Source: Favolaschia claudopus (lineage: Eukaryota; Basidiomycota; Agaricomycetes; Agaricales; Mycenaceae). Taken from it: DNA of 64,000 nucleotides. The DNA lies in NCBI GenBank assembly GCA_037176885.1, contig JAWWNJ010000084.1:868001-932000 (forward strand), read 5' to 3'. Made by a program: the position numbers and the translations under genes. The notes below the pieces were generated by a model. That model was given only the letters and a program-made list of their open reading frames with translations. It was not told the origin of the DNA and did not search any database. Of the stretch, positions 44,876 through 55,903 are shown in pieces (the first letter of the stretch is position 1; the number at the start of each line of letters is the position of its first letter).

Positions 44876-45393
44876 TTGCTGGTGACCCCCGCTTAGCTTA
44901 GCCGAGGTAACCACCGGAATACACGATTGTACTCTCTGGTGATCGGAGAACCGAGTCCGAGGACTCCGAGTATCCGCCAGCACGAAGGCGGCAATTGCCG
45001 ATGTGTGGGAAATTCTTGCTAGGAAAATTCTGTGCAAGCACTGTCAAATAAAGCCATGTTCTGTCTCTTGAATTCCAAATAACCATCGAGAGATGATAGA
45101 CAGGAAATTGATTTGTGTATAAAAAATTAGAATACTTAACTACCCATTTGTCAAACTAATTAAACAGTTTTACAATTACAGTAAAGCCAAACAAAACAGA
45201 TTGTACAGTAACTACCAAATCTTTCAATCCTTCCGATCGTGAGCACAATCCATTCAATCGTTCGATTACTTCATCAGATTGAGGATATATTTTGCCAAAG
45301 TCACCATGATTAGTACATCTGGTAGAATTGGCGGGCAAAGAGGCACGTGACAGGTCACCATCAGTAACCTGCGGTGACCCCCACGCCGTTAGT

Positions 45394-45558
45394 ACATTCG
45401 AGTACGCTATGGCCGTATCGTATTCGTATCCATATTCTGGCATATTCATATTCAACCGTATTCATATTCAGTGAAGGGTTCGAGCACCGTATCGTATTCA
45501 TATTTATTTGAATATATTCAGAATATATTTTTTCGTATCGTATTTATGGCCAGCACTA
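45394..45558. mobile_element. Truncated hAT MITE
   Basis: This is about 165 bp nearly identical to the right end of 19589-20258, ending GGCCAGCACTA. The left two thirds are missing. Confidence 0.85.
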
Positions 45559-45656
45559 GCTACATTTGCCCTCATCTCAACATCTCAACATTTCCCTTTT
45601 TAGCTGCGCTCGCAGAGCGCGAGCGCTTGCTGCTCTATAACGTCTGGGGACGAGAC

Positions 45657-46292
45657 TACTGTAGCACTTTGTATGGGTGAAACGTAACGCGTAACGCCCG
45701 CCCTGTTTCGTTCCAACGGTAACGCATAACGGTCGGGTGGTTTCCCTGAGGACTGCGTGACATACAAAGATGTCGAATTATCATGTTTGTGGCTGTAAAA
45801 TCTAGCTGACTCTACTGCTATAACCCTCCTCCTCCTCACTGCACTCAATCACTCTCTACAATCTTCGTCAAGATAGAACCGGTACGGTGCATCGGAGACC
45901 ACGGGCAAGGTGCTGGGAAGGTGTACCAGAAGCTGGCCGAGGTAGTTTAACTAGTCGCTCGAAGAGGGCTTGTGGTGGACCCGTCGCTGGTTTAGGTGTC
46001 TGAGCGTGCGCCACGGCGCAGTGTTCATGAAAGCAAAAAAAAAAAAGGTGTATTACGCCGTAACAGGAGAAATGCAATCACAAAGGGCTATGGATACAAA
46101 GAAAGCATAAACGAGAGCTAAAAATTGCCCAAAATCCGTTCAATGTTTGGAAATAGATTTTATCGGTGTTTGCCCGCCCGTTTCCAAAATTCTATGATTT
46201 CACGCATAACGCTGAGGCCGTTTCTGGTTTCCATGCGTAGCGTTTACAGTCACGCTCGAGGGTCTGTTTCACCCATACAAAGTGCTACAGTA
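45657..46292. mobile_element. TA-flanked MITE, GTATGGGTGAAAC family
   Basis: Perfect 27-bp inverted repeats at 45657-45683 and 46266-46292: TA, CTGTAGCACTTTGTATGGG and TGAAAC. It is a sister family to 2637-3124, differing in CACTTT versus CCTTGTG. It inserted at the TA of a GAGACTA string. No coding sequence is recognised. Confidence 0.85.
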
Positions 46293-46788
46293 CTCTCAAG
46301 CTTGTGTCTGTCACGGCTACCGCTACCGCCGTGGTCTTTGACGCCTAAACGTGCGGGGATCGCAACCTCGACATCAGCCGGCAATGTGCCGTGCAAAGAT
46401 CGGGATTCATGCCCGGTGTCACTGGGAGCGATTAGATTTTAATATGATTTGTATGCCGGAAATCCGGCCTACAGCAGGGGGAGCTTGCGCAAATCCGTAC
46501 TGACTGTGCCGTGTATTGGATAGAGTCGTACCGTGCCTTAACACGATATATACGGCACATCAGTCTGAGCTGAAAATGATTTGAGGGGGCAAAGCCCGGA
46601 TGGCATCGTCTGGCTCGAGGCGGTCGAAACCCTTAGCCTCATCCCTGCGCGTGTGGGTTCGGTCAGATCCACAGGAGGCCGAACATAGTGGGAACACATT
46701 GTGGGGTATAATAATACAGAGTACTACGAACTACTCAATCGCCGTTCAGATACAGTACGGGTCGCATCACGGAAAGCCAAGATCGCGC

Positions 46789-47465
46789 TTACGCCTTGAT
46801 AATACGGCTGAAGCCACGAATGACCTCCCGCCCGTCAGACATCACCTCAACGTGGGGCGGGTCTCTAACGGCATTAATGAGAAATTCGCAAGTATTCTTC
46901 ATACATTGCTGACGGCCAAAAGTCTGTAGGTCGTAATGGGAGCGCCAAAGCTGGCAAAATCTAATATCGTTGTTCGCCCAAAGTTGACGCTGAACGGGGA
47001 GCGTGAGCGCCTCTCCGGCGCGGCAGCTCCCAAAGTCGACGTCGGGGCCGTCGCAGTCATAGATCAGAAGGCGCTTGCCCGTGGCAGGCGGATCTGGGCT
47101 GATGATGATCGCAGCCCAAACATGCCAGTCAGCCAGCGAGCTTTTACCGACCCAGGACTCAACAGCGGTAATGAACAGGCCAACCCACATAGGACCCGGA
47201 CCTTTGTCGCGGAAGCATTCTTTAAAATAGGAGTATTCCCGCAGATAGGGAAATGTCCGGGCCCAGTTCAGGCGCTGGGTACCGTTTCGGAATCCGATGG
47301 GATGCGGCCAGATGTTAATATCAGGACTCAGGCGTTGGAGTGAGCTCAGAAAGCTCCGGATCTTCGTATTCTTGGAGTAAGGAGAGGTCAATGGCTTCAG
47401 CAACTGTTATCGAATCAGCGTTGAGGGAGATACCATTGAAACTGGACTCGCCATAACAGACGCAT
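46789..47465 (-). pseudogene. Conserved-looking gene with a frameshift
   Basis: The minus strand encodes WPHPIGFRNGTQRLNWARTF, PGPMWVGLFITAVESWVGKS, WHVWAAIIISP, LLIYDCDGPDVDFG, VQRQLWANNDIRFCQLW, and a stop at 46789. The composition is strongly protein-like. Upstream, from an intron-like CTAG acceptor at about 47465, an acidic frame VAEAIDLSLLQEYEDPELSE hits a stop after TPTPES, exactly where the second frame begins with SPDINIW. A one-base indel near 47328 explains both. I do not recognise a catalytic family. ATG is not identified; earlier exons may be missing. Confidence 0.6.
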
Positions 47466-48324
47466 GCTAGATACAATAGACTTCAGCTGTTGCCAGCAGC
47501 GTTGAATGCCAATGATCATCGCACCTGTTCTGCGTGGGCTTGGGGATGTCTGCTATTAGGTCGAGTGGGCTCCATTAGCGAGCGGTTGAAGTTGACGCAG
47601 CGACAAGTTGCCGACAACGAATATATATCACTCCCTTCATATTGAACAATCATGAGACAAGGGTGAGCTGTTTGCGAAATTGTGAACCGTTGTGTATCCA
47701 TTTGTGTACAAGTAAGATGCTGTCATGTCTAATAAAGTATAATAAGTAGGTCCACATTGGGTCCACACAAGATCCACATCCGGGGTGCCGCCGGTTGTGT
47801 CCATCATTGCGGATCACCGGCCCGCCGTCTGGCGGCGTTACACCCGTTTTGGAAACAATATACGGGTTTTGATCGAGTGGTGCTCATTTCAGGGGGGCGG
47901 GCGGGGCATTTACTCTAGAGCAGTCCCTGCATTCGACGACTTGCTCATGGCGACTTTCGCACCGCCAACTTCGACGCAAACGGCCGACACAGGGGGATCT
48001 TCTTGCTTCCTCATTAATATTAACGTCTCACCTCAGCTGCCGCACACTGACACTCGCGTCACACGCGCCCAAGCGCGCAATTCACTTTCATTCACCCCGT
48101 CGCGCATCATCTATCGCCGACTTCACACAGTCTTTCACATTTTCCCCTTCCTTGAAGTTCCTTCCATTGCGCACGCGGAACAGTCGAAAAACCATTTTTT
48201 CGAAGGGGGAGATAAGGGGTATCGAGGCCCACCACGCTCAGTATGGGGGGCCGACTCGATTATACCGCCTAGGTGCACAATGTGACGGGCGGAGGTCTTG
48301 ATCGGCGACATCCAGAGCAGCAGC
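47466..48324. other. No confident gene
   Basis: One plus-strand frame from ATG 47947 (MATFAPPTSTQTADTGGSS) to 48285 has a Gag-like Thr/Ser/Pro-rich start, but nothing else supports it. Confidence 0.25.
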
Positions 48325-48640
48325 TGTTGTAGGAGACCCGCCGGTACCCTCCGGTGATGCGCTCATGGATACCCGACACCGCCCGTTTATTTCCTTTTTA
48401 GTACACATGTATATTACGGTTACCACCCTGTACTGCACCTCAGTCGTCTACACCCATCGTGTCCCGACTGAGGTGAGCTCTTACTTACATTCCTAGTTTA
48501 TACACGACTTACTTACTACCGTACTTTAGTACTCACATCTTGTTCTTACTTTAGGTATAGTACCGACTAATATATAGTCGTCTACACCCATCGTGTCCCG
48601 ACTGAGTACTCACATCTTGTTCTTACTTTAGCAGCGAAGA
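48325..48640 (+). repeat. Copia-type LTR relic, second copy
   Basis: It starts TGTTGTAGGAGACCCGCCGG as at 44513 and contains the CAGTCG...CGACTG hairpin twice (about 48443 and 48577). The right end is not exact. Confidence 0.55.
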
Positions 48641-48898
48641 CTACGGAGCCGATAATACGATGACCAGAAGACCGCCACAGCTGCAACGGGCGGACACGTT
48701 ACGACTGGGCCAGAGACCCAAGTGGGTCAGCGCCAACAGTTTTCGATCCGCGACCGCGTGTGCTGGAGAGCCACGACACAGCGTCGACGCTCTACCAGAG
48801 GGAATGCTGGGTCGTATTGGGTCGGAAGTACATACATATATTTTACATATTCTCCATTATGCCCTCTACTTATTCATCCCGTACTCGAGTCCACTCGC

Positions 48899-48975
48899 TG
48901 AGGGGGAGTGTTAGCGATAATTATTTACCACTGTTCACTTTCCAGCATACTGTACTCTCGTAATATTTACGTAGT
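48899..48975 (+). repeat. Polypurine tract and start of another LTR
   Basis: TGAGGGGGAG (48899-48908) is followed by TGTTAGCGATAATTATTTAC, the layout at 39530-39550. It marks the 3' end of a mostly lost copia element. The LTR end was not found. Confidence 0.5.
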
Positions 48976-49241
48976 CTTGATGTGTTTGTAACCGGAACCA
49001 CGACGTTCTCTACACAAACGCAGTTTCTTCGACTTCTCGTCTTGACCACTCGATACGGGCGATACCGAACAGCAAATTACGCTGACACTTACAGCCGATC
49101 CGGAAAGTACTTTTTTCTTGACGCTTCTCAAAAAGGAAATCCCCTGTTATTTGAGAGGGCAGTCGAAGGGAAGCCAAATTTGGACATGACGAACGTTGAG
49201 GGGTGATTTCCTTTCCGGGAACGGCAGAAAAAAATTTGACA

Positions 49242-49375
49242 TTAGAGAGTTTGCGGTGAGCCGCCAGAAGCCACCTGGTGGCTCCAACGGCATGCGGATT
49301 GGAGCGGCTACTTCATGTGGCGGCTCGTTCAGCGGCTCGTCGCGCGCGGTCCTTAGCACAATTTCGAGGTTGGGT
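49242..49375. repeat. Harbinger-like MITE end
   Basis: TTA then GAGAGTTTGCGGTGAGCCGCC matches the outer terminus at 53439-54040. GGCGGCTC words recur. The right end was not delimited. Confidence 0.4.
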
Positions 49376-49470
49376 ACCTTGTATATTTGACTATATCTTC
49401 AGCCAATGAGAGTTCGTTGTCCAAACGTGCATAATTGTTTTGAATTGAAGCAATTTCCAGCGTCAACCGA

Positions 49471-49530
49471 TAGACTCGTCACCAGTCTACTACGTGAGGC
49501 CGACAAATGTGGCGAGCACGTCGGGCGTAC
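49471..49530. repeat. Palindrome relic (second copy)
   Basis: Left arm and loop of 29986-30064; the right arm is replaced. Confidence 0.7.
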
Positions 49531-49926
49531 TACATTTCCATCGAGTCAATTTGCTGAACAATGAATATGTACTCACCTCTATCAGGGACCCGGCCAACCA
49601 CGAACTGAAGACGGCTGACATCACTTAAGAACCTGCGGAGCTCGGTATTGACCATTCGTGTGAGGCATATGGAGACGGTTCTGTTGTGTGAGGACGCTTT
49701 CAGCAACCATAGTCAAGAGATGGAACTCGGTTGTGACAGTCTGTAAGGCTTCGGAAGGTTCAAGCTTGATGACAAGCAAAAATTGAAGTTGGGTACAGTT
49801 GAACCTCTCATAATGCATATTCTCACAATGCATAAACCTCATTCTGCATAGGCAGCATAGTGTTTTGGGGTCCACCAACTTGGTAGGCTGGTGTTTTATG
49901 CATTTTCTCATATTGCCTAATGCATA

Positions 49927-50999
49927 CACTGTGAAGATGCGGGCACATGAAAATCATGTACCTTGGTACCCCAATTTTCATGTACCCACACTCTGAAAAT
50001 TAGTCGTCGTCCCCGGATTTTCATGTACCTGGCGCTCAAACAAAATCATATTCTTTTTTGACGTTTTCATGTGCCATTTTAATGTGCTCAGTACATGAAA
50101 ATCATTTAAAAGTTCAGAGCACCGTCTCAAATCATGGGCATCGTACATTAAAATCGAGGGAGGGCGAATTAAATTTATAGGAAAAATATATGATATTGAG
50201 ACTATATAGGTACAAATGGTACAGTACGGCAGCTACGATTCAGATTGCACTCGACACCCTTGCTCGGCGCTCAACGGCGACACTTCTCGCCCATCAGACC
50301 GGAAAGAAAGAGAGAGAGCTAACGTCCTGCGACTAGATGGTGTCAGTGAAGATATAGACATAAACTATCATCGTGTTGATCTTCATTGCTGGAATCGTTG
50401 TAGCTGTCGCGACAAGTGCCTGAGATCACGACAGGCAGTCAGTGCAAGTTTGAAGACCATCCACTTTGTTGACGTACCACGGTTCCCAAATACAGCCCAC
50501 CCCTCGCATGCAGACTACCCCGTATCCTCCGCATGTCTAACCAACTTGTGCGGGCGTTGTTGCTGGCGGGATCTGCTACGTCAGTGTTGACTCTAGCAAG
50601 AGAGGGAGGGATAGAGCGGGGGCGGTGACAGCGACGGCGACGGCGACAGCGATGGCGACGACGAGTTGGCGAGATGGTGGTGGTGGTGGTGGTGGTAGGG
50701 CGACAAGAGAGTGTGAGAGCGTCCGCAGCATATGTGCTGCGGATGTGGAGCTCTGACGTCACTGTCCGGCAACTCGGCATTTGGACTTGGACGTTTTTGT
50801 GCTTTTTTTGCCCTGGACGGCGCTGTGATTTTCATGTCCAAGTCCATGATTTTTCGAGGGGGTGCGCATCCACTGAATTTCGTTGAATGGGGCCTCATTA
50901 CTCTGGGATACATGAAACACAAAAATCATGGGCATTTCCATGAGATGACTAATTCATTGTCTAGGTACATGAAAATCAGGCGCCGATGTTTTCACAGTG
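49927..50999. mobile_element. Nested element with CACTGTG termini
   Basis: Inverted termini CACTGTGAA and ...TTCACAGTG, with ATGAAAATC and CATGTACC words repeated at both ends. ATA on both sides may be a 3-bp target duplication. The core (50216-50700) is unrelated to the ends and holds GA(C/T)GGC and GGT repeats; it may be captured sequence. Confidence 0.6.
50626..50697 (+). repeat. GACGGC and GGT microsatellites
   Basis: Imperfect GACGGC units at 50626-50665, then eight consecutive GGT-type units at 50674-50697. Confidence 0.8.
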
Positions 51000-51106
51000 A
51001 TAAGGTGTGGGGCAAGTTTTTAGTGCATTATGCATTATGAGATCGCAAAATTGATACAATTTGGTGGCAATTTGGCCGCTTGTGGCGCTCTTCTAACGCA
51101 TATGGG

Positions 51107-51520
51107 TAAGATACGCCTCATCCATAAACAGCTAGCTCCTGTCACAACGTCACATTTTCGACCATCTCCCTCATATTTCGACAACGGAGACGAAAATAAG
51201 AAATTTGTTCCGTTAATCAACGGACAGGTAGCCTGGCTATGTCCTCCCAAAATTCCAAGGTGATTGGGGAAGTATTGACGGAGGAGATAGAATTTTAGTC
51301 AGACCACTCACAAAATTGTGATTTAGCAAGATTCCCCATCAAAATTCTATCTCCTCTGTCAATATTGTCTCAGTCACCTTGAAATTTTGGCAGAATTCAG
51401 CCAGACCATCTCTCCGTCGATTCACGGAACAGATTTCTCATTTTCGTCCCCGTTTTCGAGATATGAGGAAAATGTGACGTTGTGACAGGAGCTAGCTGTT
51501 TATGGATGAGGCGTATCGTA
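51107..51520. mobile_element. Fold-back element, arms about 190 bp
   Basis: 51109-51296 is nearly the reverse complement of 51335-51518, sharing ATACGCCTCATCCATAAACA and GGAGATAGAATTTT. The loop is about 40 bases and TA flanks both sides. This is a long-armed MITE. Confidence 0.85.
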
Positions 51521-51750
51521 CTATTCACGTCAAAAACACCAGTTTATAACATGTTACAGCTAAATCCAAGATTTTCACCGCTTTTACGACAACTGGTGGA
51601 CAATCCGGCATCTGCCGCACTTCCATATATAGTAAATTCGTGACAATGTCACATATGTCACCCGGTACAGTATGCAGGAATGCATATTGCTCATAATGCA
51701 TAGCGCTTGGAGGTCCACGGACGCTATGCATTATGAGATGTTCAACTGTA

Positions 51751-52539
51751 TAGCGCCCGTCGAACTGGGATATGTGAGCTGAGTCCTGATTCAATTCCAA
51801 ACACGCACCTTCACATGTGTCATATCTCGTGTTCCATGCTTCCCGAACCCGCTCGCATGCATCATGTCTCCGCCCTCAAGCCACTGAGTTTTTCCCCAGT
51901 GCTCGAATTTAGCAGGTAAAAGAGGTGAAATATCTTGGGTCGCGACACCATAGCAAGCAGCAAGATGTTGGGAGACATGGGCACGCAATATTGGCGATAC
52001 AGATCGGAGTTCTCGAGGGTAAACTCAAACACATTTCGGATCTAAACGAATGTTTGAGGCACTTCAATCAATGAGAAATATTTGTACTCACAAGCTGCAA
52101 ATTTTGTCCCCGAGATTTCGATCTTTCGACGCCGGCGAAGATCAAGAGTGGCCGAAAGAGAATATACTGCTTTGATTTAGAGGAGCTGAGCTAATTCGAG
52201 AATACGTCGATCGATGCTAGCCCACGGAAAGCGTCGGCTTTTGATGGCTGGCAAGAGTGACCCACAGAATCTTTCCATTGGATAAGCCCAGTAACACCAG
52301 CTTGGACCCATGAACCGAATACTGGCGGCAATATGGAGAAGTCCGTGAATTGGAAGAGTACAAACTGGCAACCGATCAAGCTTGTATTGATAGTAGAGCC
52401 TGCACAACCGTCAAGACTGTTCTGGAGTTCGATATTAGAGCGTGCCTACTTTTCGAATTCCCGCACCCATTTCGCCATACCGTGCTCAATTTTGTCAATG
52501 TCCTCGGAAGATGTTTCGAATTGAAGGCATAAGTTGAGA
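51751..52539. other. No gene recognised
   Basis: No supported coding sequence. Confidence 0.3.
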
Positions 52540-52544
52540 AGAGC

Positions 52545-52899
52545 TAACAGAATCTGAAAATGCGCGGAAGGTGCAATAACCTCAGTCTCCCGCAATAGAG
52601 CACTTTGGCAAACGGTGAAAAATGATTTTTTTCTTCAGTTCCCGCTAACCAAATTTTGGTTGTGGAGCCGCAAAACAGTGCGCAGCCCACTGTAGTTTTT
52701 CACTAAACTCGCTTAGTTTTTCGAACTGAAATTTGATTTTCACCGTTTGCCAAAATGCTCTAATGTGGGATGAAAGACTGAGGGTGGTGGACAGACGAGC
52801 GCGGTTTATATGTAAGAACAAGGCTGTATGATAAGTATCAGATATCTATCAAGGGCCGGAGCGGCGGGGCGGCTACCCGGAATAATTCATATTCTGACA
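52545..52899 (-). repeat. Solo LTR with target duplication
   Basis: On the minus strand it reads TGTCAGAATATG...GATTCTGTTA. A perfect 5-bp duplication AGAGC flanks it (52540-52544 and 52900-52904). It is homologous to 55596-55903. A MITE sits inside. No polypurine tract or PBS adjoins, so it is a solo LTR left by recombination. Confidence 0.85.
52596..52762. mobile_element. MITE in the solo LTR
   Basis: 167 bp with inverted termini TAGAGCACTTTGGCAAACGG and the inverse. The LTR at 55596-55903 lacks it and reads CGCAATGTGGG across the site. The GAGC...GCTC ends next to TA/TAA suggest a PIF/Harbinger relative. Confidence 0.8.
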
Positions 52900-52904
52900 A
52901 GAGC

Positions 52905-53438
52905 AACGAGTGAAACAAAATGAGTGTGATAAGCTGGGTTCTTGAGGTCGAACCACCCTCCCTGCCCTAGGTCTCGGTTTGACGGGCCGGCACACCCTTG
53001 ATTCACTCCCCCAGAGGCTTAGTCTCCCAAGTCAGACCATAAATCCCGAGATTTTTTTGGTGTTATATTGGGACGGACAAAAAAATCTGATTTAATGGTC
53101 TGATTTCACTGGCATATCAAAAGCCGTGAGTCCCCATTCCGGATAAGGAAATCACCAAAAAGGAAATTTCCTGCTTGCCCTTTGCTCAGCTAGGAGGGCA
53201 GCTATAAACCTGATGTAACCTCAGGGACCTTAAAAAGCAAACCTAGATGACCTCTGACCTCAAATATTCGAGCCCCGTTTAAGAATTAGCCTCATTTTGA
53301 GTCCAACACTGTTGTGGCTGTGCCGCTCACCCGAAGAGGTTCAACTTTGCATCCGCATTTTCAATACAGCCAAGTGGAGAAGCAAAAAATTCCGAGTGAC
53401 AAAGTTATAGATTAGAGTCTAATGTATGGTACACAATA
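52905..53438. other. No gene recognised
   Basis: Nothing supported. Confidence 0.3.
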
Positions 53439-54040
53439 GAGGCTTTGCGGTAGCCACTGGCGGCTAATTTTTCTCACGACCCGCTGAGCACCTGGGCTCA
53501 AGTAAGCCACCCTGAGCAGCTGTTATGAAGGGCATCTCAAGGTGGCTAACTTGGCCCAGTAGCATCCGTAGTCGTTGTGTGGCACGAGCCGCCAGTTCGT
53601 GTGGCGGCTCACCGCAAAGTAGTGTTGCCGCGGCTCGGCTCGCGTGACAGTCCGGCTTGAGCGCGGCTCAGCTTCTTCCGTTCCACAGGATAGTCTTAGG
53701 GCGGATTTTTGGTTCAGGGAGTCTTCAATGGATACCTAGGTTTATTTTTCTCCGCACAAATTATACCCCAATATTTGTGCTTTGGCTGGTACGATGCAAA
53801 AGAGGCTCCGTGGCTCCGCGGCTCACTGTCACAGCTCGAGCCATTGAAGATGGCTCTTCAGGGAGCTGCATAGTTCGCTTCAACTAAAAATAGGCAACAA
53901 GTATAACAAATATCCAACACAAAAATGACCTCCGCTATTTATTTGGGCGACCTGAGTCCTTGTTCGCATCCAGAAGGTCAAAAGTTGATTTGTGACAGGC
54001 GTGACCGGCTCAAGCCGCGGCAACACTACCGCAAAGGCTC
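53439..54040. mobile_element. Harbinger-like MITE hosting a hAT MITE
   Basis: Inverted ends GAGGCTTTGCGGT and ACCGCAAAGGCTC next to TA and TAA. GGCGGCT words recur subterminally. The element is interrupted at 53620. Confidence 0.6.
53620..54028. mobile_element. hAT-type MITE, TAGTGTTGCCGCGGCT family
   Basis: 409 bp with ends TAGTGTTGCCGCGGCT and the inverse, and a perfect 8-bp duplication CCGCAAAG (53612-53619 and 54029-54036). The duplication lies inside the host MITE's terminus. Confidence 0.92.
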
Positions 54041-54404
54041 TAATACGACTTGGAAGGAAATAGCTTGATTTTGGTGCAGAACAAGAGGTTTGGGGGAAGG
54101 GTGACTCACGGCTAACGCGTGACACCTAACTCTAGACTACCAGAGGCTACCGTAAAGCTCAAATTTTTTTCACACATACTAACAGCATAAATATCCAAGA
54201 TCTGGTCGAGGGGATTTGCCCCAATAAGGTGTTACGTTCCGTCATGTGACGTTCGTCGAGGGTGGATGGATATCTTAGCACACATCACCTTCACCCTGAC
54301 ATTTGTGGTCCTTTTTCCGACTTATGCCACTATAAAAATACGTAATCACCCTATCACAAGTGATTCACTCTAATGCGAAGAATTGAGAGCCAAGATTTTC
54401 TGCT

Positions 54405-54653
54405 TCAAAGCGCTGGCGCAGTTTTAGATTCGTTGACATACTCTGTGCGCAGTTCTGCTGAAAGAAGCTTCTGAATGACACCTAAAGCACGGCTATTACG
54501 TTCGCCAGGGGTATCCTTGAAAGCTACGCCAGCAACAGGAGCTGTGGCAGGCAGAGGAGTAACAGCAGCAGCAGCAATGGTGGCATCAGCTGCATTTGCA
54601 GCGAGGATAACAGATTCAAGCAGAGTGTAGACTCCCTGTAGGCGCAGTTCCAT
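54405..54653 (-). pseudogene. Copia Gag fragment
   Basis: The minus-strand frame from ATG 54653 ends with ERNSRALGVIQKLLSAELRT and NESKTAPAL before TGA. The pattern 'ALG.IQ..LS..L......TA..LW' is typical of copia-type Gag (UBN2-like) domains, with TGA where tryptophan is expected. It lies 0.9 kb downstream of a copia-type LTR and PBS on the same strand. Confidence 0.45.
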
Positions 54654-54713
54654 GAAAAATCGGCCAGTCTTCTGCTCCGGAAAGCTCAGAAGAAGCCGAG
54701 TTTGCCGCAGTTG

Positions 54714-54840
54714 ACATTAGGGAGTTTGTGCGAGCGACCCAGGTCGCTTTTCAACCGCTCAGATCTCCGCAACAACAGATACCAGTTATGAGCTCCAAGC
54801 GACCTAGGAGACGGGTCGCTTTGCACAAACCCGCTATTGT
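54714..54840. repeat. Short MITE in the copia leader
   Basis: Inverted ends TTAGGGAGTTTGTGC and GCACAAACCCGCTA with CGACC..GGTCGC inside, about 125 bp. Confidence 0.5.
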
Positions 54841-54971
54841 GTGAGAAGTCCGAGGTGAGATAACCAGAGTCCGAGGGAATTTCGGCAACAGGTCGTGTGA
54901 TTGATTGATTGATACAAGTCTGTGCTTGTGATGCTTCGAGCTCTGATGAGCGAGCAGGTGAGTCTTCCAAT

Positions 54972-55566
54972 AGGTAAGATAGAGAGCGTGGGATCCCCGC
55001 ACCCTTATGTCAGCATCACACTGTGACATTGTCACGCTCGACGTCGAGGGCTTATAGCACGATGCTAAGGTCCAGATTGGGAATTTTGCCTAATACAAGT
55101 CTTAGATAGAGGTTCAATGAAGGGTTCTTATTGGGCTGATTTGCCAAAATGTCCCTCGGTCTTTTGCTATATGACCCACAAAAAATTCAGACCACTTTTT
55201 TTTTCTGAGTGTTTCTATGTGGTTTTCTCACCGAACGGGACACTTTCCAAAAATCTCGGAGGAAAATTTGGCCAGCACAGCCACAGGATAGTCATCTCGG
55301 CACGCTTCGGCAGCTCGCTTAAGGGTGGGACCTGTCAACCTGTTCGGCGCGATGGGTGACAGGACCTCCCTTGCAGTGTGGAAGGTAATTTCAGAGCAGA
55401 AACAGCGAGAATGTCTACTGAGTCTGTAGGCCAGCCCTTCCGCAGGCAGGAAAGAACATGAAATTTTTTACGCGACTGGGGATTTGGCCGTGGGAACGAT
55501 TAATAAGCGTTACATAACGTGCTTAAGTAAGGTGCGGGGATCCCAAGCTCTCTATCTTACGTCTTC
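54972..55566. mobile_element. MITE with AAGATAGAGAGC termini
   Basis: TAAGATAGAGAGC and GGGATCCCCGCAC at the left are repeated in inverse at the right (55533-55563). TA flanks both ends. It lies between the copia PBS and the Gag fragment. Confidence 0.6.
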
Positions 55567-55584
55567 AGAGAGCTAGCGCTCGGT

Positions 55585-55595
55585 GGCCCATAACC
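55585..55595 (-). promoter_or_regulatory. Copia primer binding site
   Basis: The minus strand reads GGTTATGGGCC directly after the LTR end, as at 35272-35282. Confidence 0.7.
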
Positions 55596-55903
55596 TAACA
55601 GAATCTGAAAATGCGCGGAAGGCGCAATAACCTCAGTCTCCCGCAATGTGGGATGAAAGACTGTATATTAAATACCTGAAAATGCGCGGAAGGCACAATA
55701 ACTACACAATGAGTAAGTAAATACAAGTAGGTAGATAGATAGAGAACTCACCCTCAGTCTCCCGCAATGTGGGATGAAAGACTGAGGGTGGTGGACAGAC
55801 GAGCGCGGTTTATATCTAAGAACAAGGCTGTATGATAAGTATCAGATATCTATCAAGGGCCGGAGCGGCGGGGCGGCTACCCGGAATAATTCATATTCTG
55901 ACA
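55596..55903 (-). repeat. Copia-type 5' LTR
   Basis: Minus strand TGTCAG...CTGTTA, 308 bp. It contains an internal duplication: CTGAAAATGCGCGGAAGG and CTCCCGCAATGTGGGATG each occur twice. It is inserted in the gypsy gag gene. Confidence 0.75.

Larger units (their letters stand above)
49794..51750. mobile_element. Tc1/mariner-pogo-like non-autonomous element
   Basis: Termini CAGTTGAACCTCTCATAATG at 49796 and its inverted match ending CAACTG at 51748, flanked by TA. The word CATAATGCATA recurs in both subterminal regions. Two further elements are nested inside (49927-50999 and 51109-51518). No transposase remains. Confidence 0.8.

Noticed and set aside
50593..50922. His-rich minus-strand frame
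   Set aside because: It arises from the GGT microsatellite.
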